Origin: Paraburkholderia youngii
GTDB lineage: Bacteria; Pseudomonadota; Gammaproteobacteria; Burkholderiales; Burkholderiaceae
Assembly: GCF_013366925.1 (NCBI RefSeq)
Contig: NZ_JAALDK010000002.1
Coordinates: forward strand, 992,001-1,056,000
DNA: 64,000 nucleotides
Direction of reading: 5' to 3'
Shown here: piece after piece, positions 18,707 to 27,428 of the stretch
Numbering within the stretch: the stretch's first letter is position 1
Layout of the letters: each line of letters starts with the position of its first letter
Position numbers and translations under genes: made by a program
The notes under the pieces: model-generated
What the model was told of the DNA's origin: nothing
What the model saw: only the letters and a program-made list of their open reading frames with translations
The model's database searches: none

Positions 18707-19774
18707 TCAGACGGGTTCGGCACCCTGCCACGCCCGTTGCAGCAGCGCGCGGATCGCATCGCGTTCCACGGGACGCGGGTTCGCATACGGATTCTTGCAC
18801 GCTAGATCGGCCGCTTCGTCGAGTCCCTGCTCGGGCATGCCGATCTGCGCGAGCGCCAGCGGAACGCCGAGCGCGCGATTCAGTTCGAACAGCAGCGGAC
18901 CCGCGTCGGCCTCGCGCTTGCCGCCGAGCGCGCGCGCAACGCGCGCGAGCGCATCGGGCGCGGCGCCGTGGTTGTAGTGTGCCGTATGCGGCAGCATCGC
19001 CGCATGGGTTTGCGCATGCGGCAGGTTGAACGTGCCACCCAGCGTATGACAAAGCTTGTGATGCAGGGCCATGCCGACCGCGCCCAGACAGGTGCCCGCG
19101 AGCCACGCGCCGTACAGCGCGCTGCTGCGCGCGGCGGCATCGTCCGGTGCGCGCACGATCGCGGGCAGCGCTTCGCCGAGCGCGCGGATCGCTTCCTCTG
19201 CCATCAGGCTGATCACCGGATTCGCGTCCTCGGCATACAGCGCTTCGACCGCGTGCGCCATCGCGTTGATGCCCGACGCGGCGGAAATGCCCGCCGGCAA
19301 CGACAAAGTCAGCGACGGATCGTAGATCACTGTGCGCGGCAGCACGCGCATATCGCGGCCCGTGCGCTTCAGACGCCCTTCGGTGAGCCCATAGATCGGC
19401 GTCATCTCGGAGCCCGCATAGGTGGTGGGCACGGCGATGATCGGCAGCGACGATTCGAGCGCGATCGCCTTGCCGAGGCCGACCGTCGAACCACCGCCCA
19501 CCGCGACGCAGCAGTCGGCATCGAGCGCGGCGGCCGCATCGCGCGCCGCGCGAGCGACTTCGATCGGCACGTGCATCACGGCTTGCGCATGCACACCCGC
19601 CGCGCGCTTGCCGAGCACCTCCGCGACCCGCTCGGCCAGCGCGTGCTGCTCGGGTGTCGCCAGGATCAGCGCGCGCCTGGCTCCTAGCCGCTCGACCTCC
19701 GCGGGCAGCGTCGCGAGCCCGCCCCATTCGAACACCACACGCGACGGCGTGCCCTGATAGACGAAGCGCTCCAT
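18707..19774 (-). CDS. pnpF: maleylacetate reductase
   Basis: NAD(P)H-dependent reductase converting maleylacetate to 3-oxoadipate, the step joining hydroquinone and hydroxyquinol breakdown to the beta-ketoadipate pathway. It has 355 residues of the iron-containing alcohol dehydrogenase superfamily: nucleotide loop VGGGSTVGLGKA, VPTTYAGSEMTPIYG and HHKLCHTLGGTFNLPHAQTHA, all typical of maleylacetate reductases. The ATG at 19772-19774 has GAGG upstream and lies seven bases beyond the aldehyde dehydrogenase stop. Confidence 0.92.
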   Translation of the reverse strand: MERFVYQGTPSRVVFEWGGLATLPAEVERLGARRALILATPEQHALAERVAEVLGKRAAGVHAQAVMHVPIEVARAARDAAAALDADCCVAVGGGSTVGLGKAIALESSLPIIAVPTTYAGSEMTPIYGLTEGRLKRTGRDMRVLPRTVIYDPSLTLSLPAGISAASGINAMAHAVEALYAEDANPVISLMAEEAIRALGEALPAIVRAPDDAAARSSALYGAWLAGTCLGAVGMALHHKLCHTLGGTFNLPHAQTHAAMLPHTAHYNHGAAPDALARVARALGGKREADAGPLLFELNRALGVPLALAQIGMPEQGLDEAADLACKNPYANPRPVERDAIRALLQRAWQGAEPV

Positions 19775-19781
19775 GCGGCCC

Positions 19782-21248
19782 TCAGCGCTTGAAGTGCGGC
19801 GGCACATTGCCGTCGACGTTGACCCACACCGAGCGCGCTTCCGTATAGTCGTGCATCGCCTCGAAGCCCATCTCGCGGCCATAGCCAGACTGTCCGACGC
19901 CGCCGAACGGGCTGCCCGGATTGACGCGCTTGTAGCAGTTGACCCAGCACATGCCCGCATGGATTCGGGCGGCCATCGAATGCGCGCGCGACAGATCGCG
20001 CGTCCACAGCCCGCTGCCGAGTCCGTAGTCGGTGCCGTTGGCGATCGCGAGCGCTTCGTCGTCGGTACGGAAACGGAGCACCGTGACGAACGGGCCGAAC
20101 ACTTCCTCCTGTGCGACGCGGTCGTTCGGACTCGCAGCCTCGACGACGGTCGGGCGCACGTAGTAGCCGTTCGCAAGTGACGCATCGCTCGGCGCGCTGC
20201 CACCGGTCAGTACGCGGCCGCCCTGCTGACGCGCGATGTCGACGAACGCGAGCACCCGTTCCTGATGCTGCTTCGACGTGAGCGGCCCCATCTCGGTGTC
20301 GGCCTCGAGCGGATCGCCGAGCCGGATCGACGACGCCAGCGACACGAAGCGTTCGAGGAACCGATCGGCGATGCGCTCGTGCAGGATCAGCCGCGAGCCC
20401 GCGATACACGCCTGGCCCTGGTTGTGGAAGATCGCCCACGCGGCGCCGTTGATCGCGGCGTCGAGGTTCGCGTCGTCGAACACGATGTTCGCGCCCTTGC
20501 CGCCGAGTTCGAGCTGCACACGCTTCAGATTGCCCTGCGAGGCCTCGACGATGCGCCGCCCGGTCGCAGTCGATCCGGTGAACGCGATCTTGCCGACACC
20601 CGGATGCTCAGCGAGCCGCTGCCCCGCCGTATGACCATAGCCCGCGACGATGTTGACGACGCCCTCGGGAAAACCGACCTCGGCCATCAGCTCGACGATG
20701 CGCAGCGTGGACAGCGGCGTGATCTCCGACGGCTTCAGCACGACCGTGTTGCCGGCCGCGAGCGCCGGACCCATCTTCCAGCTCGTGAACATCAGCGGGA
20801 AATTCCACGGCACGATCTGTCCGACCAAGCCGATCGGCGCGCGCTGCACGTAGTTCAGAAAGCCCGCTTCGACCGGAATCACCGAGCCTTGCAGCTTGTC
20901 GGCCATGCCGCCGAAGTAGCGAAAGCATGCCGCCGTGCGCGGCACGTCGAGGGAGCGCGAATCGCGGATCGGGTGGCCGGTGTCCAGCGATTCGAGTTGC
21001 GCGAGTTCTTCCGCGTTGGCCTCGATCGCGTCGGCGAGCTTAAGCAGCAGCCGACCGCGTTCGGCGGCGGGCAACGCGGCCCACTTCGGGAACGCGCGCG
21101 CGGCGGCATCGACGGCCAGATCGACATCGGCGGCGGTGGCCGCGGCGATCTGCGTGATCAGCGAGCCGTCGTGCGGATTGAGCACGTCGATCGTGCCGCC
21201 TTCGACGGCGTTCCTGAAGCGGCCGTCGATGAACAGTTGGGTTTGCAT
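19782..21248 (-). CDS. pnpE: 4-hydroxymuconic semialdehyde dehydrogenase (aldehyde dehydrogenase family)
   Basis: NAD(P)-dependent aldehyde dehydrogenase of 488 residues. The catalytic Cys is in GQACIAGSR, the general-base Glu in VQLELGGKGANIV, and the second conserved Glu in QEEVFGPF. By position after the hydroquinone dioxygenase genes it should oxidise 4-hydroxymuconic semialdehyde to maleylacetate. Family members with this sequence also act on betaine or hydroxymuconic aldehydes, so the substrate rests on context. It follows hapD/pnpD-type gene after 46 bases. Confidence 0.88.
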   Translation of the reverse strand: MQTQLFIDGRFRNAVEGGTIDVLNPHDGSLITQIAAATAADVDLAVDAAARAFPKWAALPAAERGRLLLKLADAIEANAEELAQLESLDTGHPIRDSRSLDVPRTAACFRYFGGMADKLQGSVIPVEAGFLNYVQRAPIGLVGQIVPWNFPLMFTSWKMGPALAAGNTVVLKPSEITPLSTLRIVELMAEVGFPEGVVNIVAGYGHTAGQRLAEHPGVGKIAFTGSTATGRRIVEASQGNLKRVQLELGGKGANIVFDDANLDAAINGAAWAIFHNQGQACIAGSRLILHERIADRFLERFVSLASSIRLGDPLEADTEMGPLTSKQHQERVLAFVDIARQQGGRVLTGGSAPSDASLANGYYVRPTVVEAASPNDRVAQEEVFGPFVTVLRFRTDDEALAIANGTDYGLGSGLWTRDLSRAHSMAARIHAGMCWVNCYKRVNPGSPFGGVGQSGYGREMGFEAMHDYTEARSVWVNVDGNVPPHFKR

Positions 21249-21294
21249 GAATGGTCCTCGGTGAATGCGGGCGCGGAGCTCTTGAATCGAGCCT

Positions 21295-22314
21295 TCAGAA
21301 ATCGACGGGGTACGGCTTCAGCTCGCCGCTTTCGTAACGCTTCGGCAAATTCGGCGTCGCGTTTTCCCACACGAGCAGCATCGAGCGCTTGGTCGAATAA
21401 CCCTGATGGCGGATATCGGCCGGCATCGCGCAGATGTCGCCCGCACGCATCGTGATCCGCGCGCGCGGTGCGCCGGTGTTCTTGTCGCCGATGTCCCAGA
21501 CGATCTCATCGGACAGTTGCAGGAACCACTCGACGCGATCGTTGCCGTGAAACACCGGCAGGATGTATTCCTCGGTGGTCGGGCAGAACAGGCTCTGGCC
21601 GCACACCGACGTGACCGACGGATTCCAGGTAACGTCCGAGCGCGACAGATACTTGAACAGGTTGAACGCGTGCAGCTGGCCCTCGAAGCCGGGCTCGACA
21701 TGCACCTCCGGATCGTCCTGCGTGACGTCGGCGAACGCGCGGTTCACCGGCAGATCATCGCGCAGCGGCGAGTCGCCTTCGAGGCCCGGCATGCGGCGCG
21801 TCGCGATGCGCGTGCGATCGATCGCGGCATCGTTGTCGCCATGCTTGCGGCCGAACGCGGTGCCGGTTTCCTCGGGTGCCGCGAACGGGTCGAAGCCTTC
21901 GTTGGTCCAGTCGTGCAGGATCGCCTTGAAGGTCGCCATGATCGTCGGCGTCTCGAAGGTCTCCATGTAATCGACACCCGCGTCCTTCATGATGCCGTTG
22001 AACGAACCCGCATACACGTCGACCTTGCCGTAGTGATTGCGCGTGCCGAACACCTGGTCGAAATTAACCCAGCCGTAGAAGAAGCCCCATGCGACGTCGC
22101 GCATCATCGCGCGCAGGAACGCATCGGCCGGCACCGCGTGGGTGCGGGTCTGGCCTTTCGCGGGCCAGTTGATCTTGACGAAGTACTCGTCGCGCAGGAA
22201 TTCGAACGCGCCGAGCGTAAAGCGGCGATAGCCGGTGACCGCGTCGGGTTCGCTGGCGCGCACGGTGTCGGCGGCGAAGCCGGCCGGGTGATCGAGGGTT
22301 TCGAGGGATGCCAT
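21295..22314 (-). CDS. pnpD: hydroquinone 1,2-dioxygenase large subunit
   Basis: Large subunit (339 residues) of the Fe(II) two-component hydroquinone dioxygenase, which cleaves hydroquinone to 4-hydroxymuconic semialdehyde. The size fits HapD/PnpD (about 38 kDa). A cupin-like C-terminal part is visible (PVFHGNDRVEWFLQLSDEIVWDIGD ... RAGDICAMPADIRHQG), where the metal would bind. Together with the 164-residue partner encoded just upstream and the semialdehyde dehydrogenase downstream, the identity is secure by context. ATG at 22312-22314 is preceded by GGAGACAAA. Confidence 0.85.
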   Translation of the reverse strand: MASLETLDHPAGFAADTVRASEPDAVTGYRRFTLGAFEFLRDEYFVKINWPAKGQTRTHAVPADAFLRAMMRDVAWGFFYGWVNFDQVFGTRNHYGKVDVYAGSFNGIMKDAGVDYMETFETPTIMATFKAILHDWTNEGFDPFAAPEETGTAFGRKHGDNDAAIDRTRIATRRMPGLEGDSPLRDDLPVNRAFADVTQDDPEVHVEPGFEGQLHAFNLFKYLSRSDVTWNPSVTSVCGQSLFCPTTEEYILPVFHGNDRVEWFLQLSDEIVWDIGDKNTGAPRARITMRAGDICAMPADIRHQGYSTKRSMLLVWENATPNLPKRYESGELKPYPVDF

Positions 22315-22331
22315 GTTTTGTCTCCTATGTC

Positions 22332-22365
22332 GACCAGAGTTGGCGCTTTAGCGCTTACTCTGGTC
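22332..22365 (-). promoter_or_regulatory. intercistronic stem-loop between the two hydroquinone dioxygenase subunit genes
   Basis: GACCAGAGT (22332-22340) pairs perfectly with ACTCTGGTC (22357-22365), with a further GCGC-TTTA-GCGC pairing inside. It lies in the 91-base gap between the small-subunit and large-subunit genes and has no U-tract. It may be an mRNA processing or stability element that sets subunit ratio, rather than a terminator. Confidence 0.5.
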
Positions 22366-22405
22366 CCATGCAACGTAGTTGCGGGGTGGGTGCATGTTCT
22401 GCGTA

Positions 22406-22900
22406 TCAGTGCACGCAGATGTCGGCCCACTTCTCCACCGACAGTTCGCCGAGCATCGTTTGCACGAGCGCGACGCCGGGTTTCTGCGCGGTGAAGCGAT
22501 ATGCGCAGCCGGCCGGCAGCAATGCCTGATGACCGCGACGCAGCACCACGTAACCCATCGCGCGGCCGGCGGGTTGCGCGCCCGCTGCGACGGTGCCCGT
22601 GCCGCTCTTCGGCGGGTTGTCGAGCTTGATGAAATCGATGCGTACTTCGCCGTCCATCAGGATCGCGAACTCATCGTGCGCGCAGGCGAACCATTGCGAT
22701 TGGCCTTCGGTGCGCAGCGCCTCGATCACGTAGTCGAGGTTCTTGCCGACCACGACCTTCTCGTAGGGCGCCGACCCGGAAGCGACTTCGAAGATGTTGG
22801 AAAACACGTAATGGCGCGCTTCGCCGCTCGTGATTTCGATTTCGCCTTTGCGGTAGCCGTCGAGCGAGCCAAAGACGGTGTGGAATGACGACTCGGTCAT
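22406..22900 (-). CDS. pnpC: hydroquinone 1,2-dioxygenase small subunit
   Basis: Small subunit (164 residues) of hydroquinone dioxygenase, matching HapC/PnpC in size. It shows a cupin-like core: SQWFACAHDEFAILMDGEVRIDFIKL and GHQALLPAGCAYRFTAQKPGVALVQT. The ATG at 22898-22900 follows GGAGACAGC. It is the first gene of the catabolic operon, 125 bases downstream of the LysR gene, and the intergenic space carries a motif shared with the MFS promoter. Confidence 0.82.
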   Translation of the reverse strand: MTESSFHTVFGSLDGYRKGEIEITSGEARHYVFSNIFEVASGSAPYEKVVVGKNLDYVIEALRTEGQSQWFACAHDEFAILMDGEVRIDFIKLDNPPKSGTGTVAAGAQPAGRAMGYVVLRRGHQALLPAGCAYRFTAQKPGVALVQTMLGELSVEKWADICVH

Positions 22901-22990
22901 TGCTGTCTCCTGGTTGGAAGCGGGTGTCGTTTGATTCAACTTTAGAAGCGCAACAGGATGGCAACAACCGGCGATCGGGCGATTACAGCA

Positions 22991-23012
22991 TTCGGACTTT
23001 GCAAATAATCGC
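22991..23012. promoter_or_regulatory. ATTCG-N6-GCAAATAATCGC element upstream of the hydroquinone operon
   Basis: ATTCG, six bases, then GCAAATAATCGC. The same spaced motif recurs at 25536-25558 upstream of the MFS transporter gene. Being in front of two codirectional units of one cluster, it is a good candidate binding site for the LysR regulator encoded between them. ATTC ... GAAT flanks give it some dyad symmetry. It ends about 90 bases upstream of the small-subunit ATG. Confidence 0.5.
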
Positions 23013-23025
23013 CGCGTGAATAGCC

Positions 23026-23955
23026 TTACGTCACCCAGCCACGCTCGATCAGCGGCCGGTCCCACGCGGGCTCGGGACCCAGGTACTCGGCCAGGAACTC
23101 GACCAGCGCTTTCACCTTGAGCGCCTGTCGTTGGGTCGCCGGATACACGGCCGCGAAGTTCAGCGGCGACAGCGTGTAGCCGGTCAGAATCGGCACCAGC
23201 GAACCATCGAGCAGCGCGGCGCTCGCGACCAGCGTCGGCAGACAGACGACGCCGCCTCCAGTCAGCGCATAGTCGCGCAGCAGATGCACCGAGTTCGAAC
23301 GGATCATGCCCGGCAGCTCCATTTCGACCACCTCGTCACCGTGCGTCATGGTCCAGCGATTGCGCGACGGGTAGCCCGAATAAAGCGCGGTGGTGTGTTG
23401 CAGCAACTCGCGCGGATGCTGCGGCGCGCCATGCTCCTTCAAATACGCGGGCGTCGCGCAGAACAGACGCCGCACTTTGAACAGCCTTCGCTCGATCAGC
23501 GATTCGGCGATCGGCGGAAAGATCTGGAAAGCGACGTCGAAGCCCTCTTCGATCGGATCGACCACCCGGTCGTTGACGATCACATCGAGCTGGATGCCGG
23601 GATAGCGTCGGTTGAATTCCGCAAGCGGCGCGCCGAAGTGGCCGAGCGCGAAACCCGGCAGCATCTGGATGCGCAAGCGGCCGGTCGGTGTCGCGCGCAG
23701 CTCGCGCATCTGGTCGGTCAGTTCGTTGACACGCCCGACCACCTCTGCGCATTCGCGATAGAACGCCTCGCCCACTTCGGACAGGCGTACGACCCGGGTG
23801 CTGCGATGAAAGAGCGGCGCGTTGACGAACTTCTCCAGCTGCTGGATGCGCGTCGTGATCACCGAACTCGTCACGCCCAACTGCCGCGCCGCCTCGGCGA
23901 AGCTGCTCGTCTCGGCCACGCGTACGAAGGCCTCGATGCTCAGAAAACGATCCAT
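23026..23955 (-). CDS. LysR-type regulator of the hydroquinone cluster
   Basis: LysR-family regulator of 309 residues. The helix-turn-helix is MDRFLSIEAFVRVAETSSFAEAARQLGVTSSVITTRIQQLE; the effector domain includes LEFLAEYLGPEPAW-like C-terminal residues. The N-terminus MDRFLSIEAFVRV is typical of the DmlR/PgrR-like branch, different from the BenM-type protein at 2615. It is encoded between the MFS gene and the dioxygenase operon on the same strand, so regulation of both is inferred. Confidence 0.88.
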   Translation of the reverse strand: MDRFLSIEAFVRVAETSSFAEAARQLGVTSSVITTRIQQLEKFVNAPLFHRSTRVVRLSEVGEAFYRECAEVVGRVNELTDQMRELRATPTGRLRIQMLPGFALGHFGAPLAEFNRRYPGIQLDVIVNDRVVDPIEEGFDVAFQIFPPIAESLIERRLFKVRRLFCATPAYLKEHGAPQHPRELLQHTTALYSGYPSRNRWTMTHGDEVVEMELPGMIRSNSVHLLRDYALTGGGVVCLPTLVASAALLDGSLVPILTGYTLSPLNFAAVYPATQRQALKVKALVEFLAEYLGPEPAWDRPLIERGWVT

Positions 23956-24075
23956 GCTGGGTCCTTGTCCACTCGTCCAGCCTGTCAGTGTATCTGGGCT
24001 GGGGCGCGTGAACGCGCCGCCCGGTCGGCGACAACGGCCTCGTTGCCGAGCGCTGCGCCGACCGGTTGCAGCGCA

Positions 24076-25347
24076 TCATTCCGGTTGCTCGCTGGCCGGC
24101 AGGTCGAGCGACGGCGCAAGCCGCTGACGACGCACTCGGGCCGGCGCGGTTTCCTCGAGCAGCAGGCTCACGCCCATACCGAGCAGCACCGCGCAGATCG
24201 GCAGCCACAGGATGTTCTGAATGCCGAAGTTCGTCGCGACGAAGCCCGCCAATGCCGGCGCGATGCCGCCACCAAAAATCTCGCCCGCGCCGACGACGAT
24301 GCCGATCGACGTCGAGATCATGCCGATCGGCGCAGCTTCGGTCGCAACCGGACCGGACAGCAGCGACACGAGTCCGAGCGTGAAGAACGACGCGACGAAC
24401 AGCACCGCGAACAGCTGCACCGGCTGCGCACCGAGTCCGCGGAACAGGTACAGCATCACGGCGGTGCCGGCGAAGCCGACGATGCTTGCCACGCGCCGCC
24501 CGGTCAGATCCGACAGCCCCGGCAAACCGAACTGTCCGATAAAGCCGCCAAAGCCGATCGCCGAGACGACGACGCCCATGCGCTGCGTGTCGAGCGACAG
24601 ATACTCGGTCAGGTACAGCGGCAGCATCGCGCCGAGCACGAACACGCCGGTCATCGCACAGAAAAGCGCGGCCATCGCGATCGGGATGTTGCGGCTCTTC
24701 AGCACGTCGCGCCAATTGCCGCGTTCGGCCGGGCAGGCGGGCCGCTTTGGCGTAGCTTGCGGCGCGGCTTTCGGTTCGCGAATCACGAAGAACATCAGCA
24801 CGCCGAGAATCAGCCCGGGCACCGACACCAGCGCGAACACCCAGCGCCACGTGACCACGCTGAGCAGCTGCGTCGCGATGATCGGCGACAGCGCGAGGCC
24901 GAACAGCGCGAAGCCGCTTTGCTGCAGGCCGAGGTTGAAACCGCGGCGCTTCGGATGCGACGCATCGGCGGTCGCGGCGAAGCTGGTCGGGCAGAACGAG
25001 CCTTCGGCGACGCCCATCAATGCGCGCACCGCGAGCAGGCTCATCAGGCCGCCGGCAAGTCCGGAGAAACCGGACAGCAGCGAAAACGCCAGAATCGCCG
25101 GGATCAGCACCTTGCGGCGCCCGATCTTGTCGGAGATGCCGCCCATCAACGCCGCGAAAATGCCCCACGACAAGCCGAGGATGCCGATGCAGTTGCCGAC
25201 GTCCTGCGCGGTCAGATGCAGGTCCTTCATGATGGCCGGAAAGAGCGGCGCGATCAGCCAGCGGTCGAGTCCCACGAGGCCGAAGCCGAGGGCCAGCAGC
25301 ACGACGGCCTTCCATTCGTAGGCCACGTCCCAGTCGTTCGATTTCAT
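24076..25347 (-). CDS. MFS transporter (aromatic compound/organic acid uptake)
   Basis: Major facilitator superfamily protein of 423 residues with 12 hydrophobic segments. MFS motif A is visible as GGISDKIGRRKVL in the first half and LSDLTGRRVAS in the second. It resembles aromatic acid or sugar-acid symporters of the ACS/AAHS type. The ATG at 25345-25347 has GGAG six bases upstream; an ATG four codons earlier lacks this. Its place at the head of the hydroquinone cluster suggests uptake of a phenolic precursor, but the substrate cannot be read. Confidence 0.88.
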   Translation of the reverse strand: MKSNDWDVAYEWKAVVLLALGFGLVGLDRWLIAPLFPAIMKDLHLTAQDVGNCIGILGLSWGIFAALMGGISDKIGRRKVLIPAILAFSLLSGFSGLAGGLMSLLAVRALMGVAEGSFCPTSFAATADASHPKRRGFNLGLQQSGFALFGLALSPIIATQLLSVVTWRWVFALVSVPGLILGVLMFFVIREPKAAPQATPKRPACPAERGNWRDVLKSRNIPIAMAALFCAMTGVFVLGAMLPLYLTEYLSLDTQRMGVVVSAIGFGGFIGQFGLPGLSDLTGRRVASIVGFAGTAVMLYLFRGLGAQPVQLFAVLFVASFFTLGLVSLLSGPVATEAAPIGMISTSIGIVVGAGEIFGGGIAPALAGFVATNFGIQNILWLPICAVLLGMGVSLLLEETAPARVRRQRLAPSLDLPASEQPE

Positions 25348-25860
25348 CTGTGTCTCCATGTCTCCGTAGTCCGGCCGCTTGGCGCGCGCACGGCATTCGC
25401 TGGCGCCGCGGCGCGCCGCCGGGTTCGTCGAATTCAGCAACGGGTGTCGTGCCGCGCTTCGTCGATGCGGCAGCGACGCGGCCAAGATTGGCCCAAGTGC
25501 GGCGGCTCAGGTACGGGACAAGCGGCGAATGCGGTATTCGTGAATCGCAAATAATCGCGAGGGATAGCGTGGCGGCGAGTGTGGGCAAGGCTTGGCGGTA
25601 CGCGGATGGGGTGAATTGGATGCGCGTGGAGGCACCCCAGGACAAGCCCGGGTAGACGCGCGGATGTGGCGCGGGCGGGGGCGCGCGGGCAAGCCGTTGG
25701 AATAGCTTTGGCTAGCCGTATCGAGCACCGGGCCCGCGACGTTGGCCGCTACCGACGAATTGCGGCGCGCTCGCGCGCGGCCGCGACATTCCGGGCATAC
25801 GCGCCCGATATACTCCCCTCACCTCTGAACGTCTTTCAGCCACGGGCGGTTACTCGGATC
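25348..25860. other. intergenic region between the MFS and cation efflux genes, with a copy of the shared motif
   Basis: No gene is supportable in these 513 bases. At 25536-25558 there is ATTCG-N6-GCAAATAATCGC, identical in the constant positions to the motif upstream of the dioxygenase operon. It lies about 190 bases upstream of the MFS start codon. The last 60 bases should hold the promoter of the efflux gene on the plus strand. Confidence 0.5.
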
Positions 25861-26766
25861 ATGAAAGCAACGGACCTCGAACAACGCATCCTCAAGCAGT
25901 CGCTGCTTTGCACCGTGATGATCGCCGGACTCGGCATCGCGGTCGGGATTGTGAGCGGCTCGCTGGCGATCATCTTCGACGGCATGTTTTCCGCGCTCGA
26001 CGCCGCGATGTGCAGCCTGTCGTTGCTCGTCACCCGCCTGCTTCAACAGGAGAGCAGTCGACGCTTCCAGCACGGCTTCTGGCACATCGAGCCGCTCGTG
26101 CTCGTGTTCAACGGCAGTCTGCTGGCGGTGCTGTGCTTTTACGCTTTCATCAACGCGGTCAAAGGCCTGCTCGACGGCGGCCGCGAACTCGAATTCGGCT
26201 GGGGGGTCTTCTACGCCGTGGTGGTCGCCGCGTTTTGCTTCTTCATGTTCTGGCGCGAACGGCGCGTGAATCGCGTGATCGACTCCGAACTGATCGGCCT
26301 CGACATCAAAAGCTGGTTGATGTCGGCGTGCATCAGCTCGGCGCTGCTGCTGGCGTTTTCGATTGCATGGCTGCTCGAACGCATCGGACAAAGCCACCTG
26401 ACGCCGTACATCGACCCCGGCGTGCTGGCCCTGCTAACTCTCGTGCTGATCCCGATGCCGATCGGAACCGTGATCGGCGCGGTCAAGGAAGTGTTGCTGA
26501 TCACGCCGCCGGATCTGGAGCACGAGTTGCGCGACCTGATGCAACAACTGACCGCCGACTATGGCTTCGTCAAGCACTCGCACTACGCGACACGCGTCGG
26601 CCGAGGCCTGTTCGTCGAGGTGCATATCGTGTTGCCCGAGGCGATGGAGCACGCCGGCGTGCGCCAGCTCGATCATATCCGCGACAGAATCTCGCGCGCG
26701 ATCGGTGAGTCGGGCCCGGACCGCTGGTTGACCGTCGCGTTTACGCGCGACCCGCGCTGGTTGTAA
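25861..26766 (+). CDS. cation diffusion facilitator (CDF) family metal efflux protein
   Basis: Inner-membrane cation efflux protein of 301 residues. Metal-site aspartates are present in the second helix (IIFDGMFSALDAAM) and in the fifth (PYIDPGVLALL). Five to six transmembrane segments are followed by a cytoplasmic ferredoxin-like domain (residues 215-300, FVKHSHYATRVGRGLFVEVHIV). The ATG at 25861 is chosen; the open frame upstream has no homology. Zn, Fe, Co or Mn could be exported. The divalent-metal selectivity motif is not the standard HxxxD, so specificity is uncertain. Confidence 0.85.
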   Translation: MKATDLEQRILKQSLLCTVMIAGLGIAVGIVSGSLAIIFDGMFSALDAAMCSLSLLVTRLLQQESSRRFQHGFWHIEPLVLVFNGSLLAVLCFYAFINAVKGLLDGGRELEFGWGVFYAVVVAAFCFFMFWRERRVNRVIDSELIGLDIKSWLMSACISSALLLAFSIAWLLERIGQSHLTPYIDPGVLALLTLVLIPMPIGTVIGAVKEVLLITPPDLEHELRDLMQQLTADYGFVKHSHYATRVGRGLFVEVHIVLPEAMEHAGVRQLDHIRDRISRAIGESGPDRWLTVAFTRDPRWL

Positions 26767-26852
26767 CGACGCGTTGCGGGCGTGCGTTGCCATTCCCGTT
26801 TCCAACATGCGCACGCGATCAATAACGAACAAGGAATCGGTGTGTGTCGCGG

Positions 26853-27125
26853 CTAGTCACCGAACGGATTGCCGGTGTCCTTGACTTCGGTACTGAGGTT
26901 GTATTCCGCACGCATGGCCCTCAGTACGCCCTCGATGTCGCGCTCGAAGCCAATCGCATTGCCGAAGTGGGTCATGTTCCAGTTGCAGCCTGTCTTGTCA
27001 GGCTCTTGCAACTGCGGCCGCGGCACGCGAATCTTCACGCCATCATCGACGATCTCCTGCAGTCGATGAATTCTCCGATTGACCTCCTGCTGAAGCTGCG
27101 AGGCATTAAGCGTCTTGCGTATCAT
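26853..27125 (-). CDS. small conserved-looking hypothetical protein
   Basis: Protein of 90 residues with a good ribosome binding site (GGAGACCCAGG before the ATG at 27123-27125). It starts with a predicted helix (LNASQLQQEVNRRIHRLQEIVDDG), has a central CNWNMTHFG segment and ends GNPFGD. No membrane segment or signal peptide. I do not recognise a family. It is transcribed away from the methyltransferase gene and towards the efflux gene end. Confidence 0.7.
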   Translation of the reverse strand: MIRKTLNASQLQQEVNRRIHRLQEIVDDGVKIRVPRPQLQEPDKTGCNWNMTHFGNAIGFERDIEGVLRAMRAEYNLSTEVKDTGNPFGD

Positions 27126-27428
27126 CCTGGGTCTCCTTCCGGTTGCTCGAGCCAGTCTAGCTCAAGTGAGGCGGTTCGCGACCTGGCGCTGCAATGCAAG
27201 ATGCCGCACGGAAACCAGGCCGGCCGGTTCGTCGGGATGCGTCAGCCGGCGCCGACGCGCGCGAAAGTCTGGCGGCTTTAGACGACGCTAGTTGTGCGCC
27301 GCACCACACATCCGTTTGTTTGCTGTGTCGCCCGCCTGAATTGTTTCCCCGATAGCCAGACCTACGGATTCCGAGGAACATAGTCGTGCGCTACAAGTTG
27401 CACACGTGTAAAACCGGTGGGGGTAAGC
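27126..27428. other. divergent intergenic region
   Basis: A region of 303 bases between the small hypothetical gene (minus) and the methyltransferase gene (plus). Nothing specific is seen other than room for two divergent promoters. Confidence 0.3.

Noticed and set aside
17472..19727. Open frame of 751 codons on the minus strand spanning dioxygenase and maleylacetate reductase
   Set aside because: Only its last 103 codons (YciI-like) resemble a real protein; the rest is an out-of-frame shadow of two clear enzymes.
23131..25554. Long open frames on both strands (plus 807 codons; minus 769 codons at 23336-25645) over LysR and MFS genes
   Set aside because: Both are Arg-rich shadows of the LysR and MFS coding sequences without motifs.
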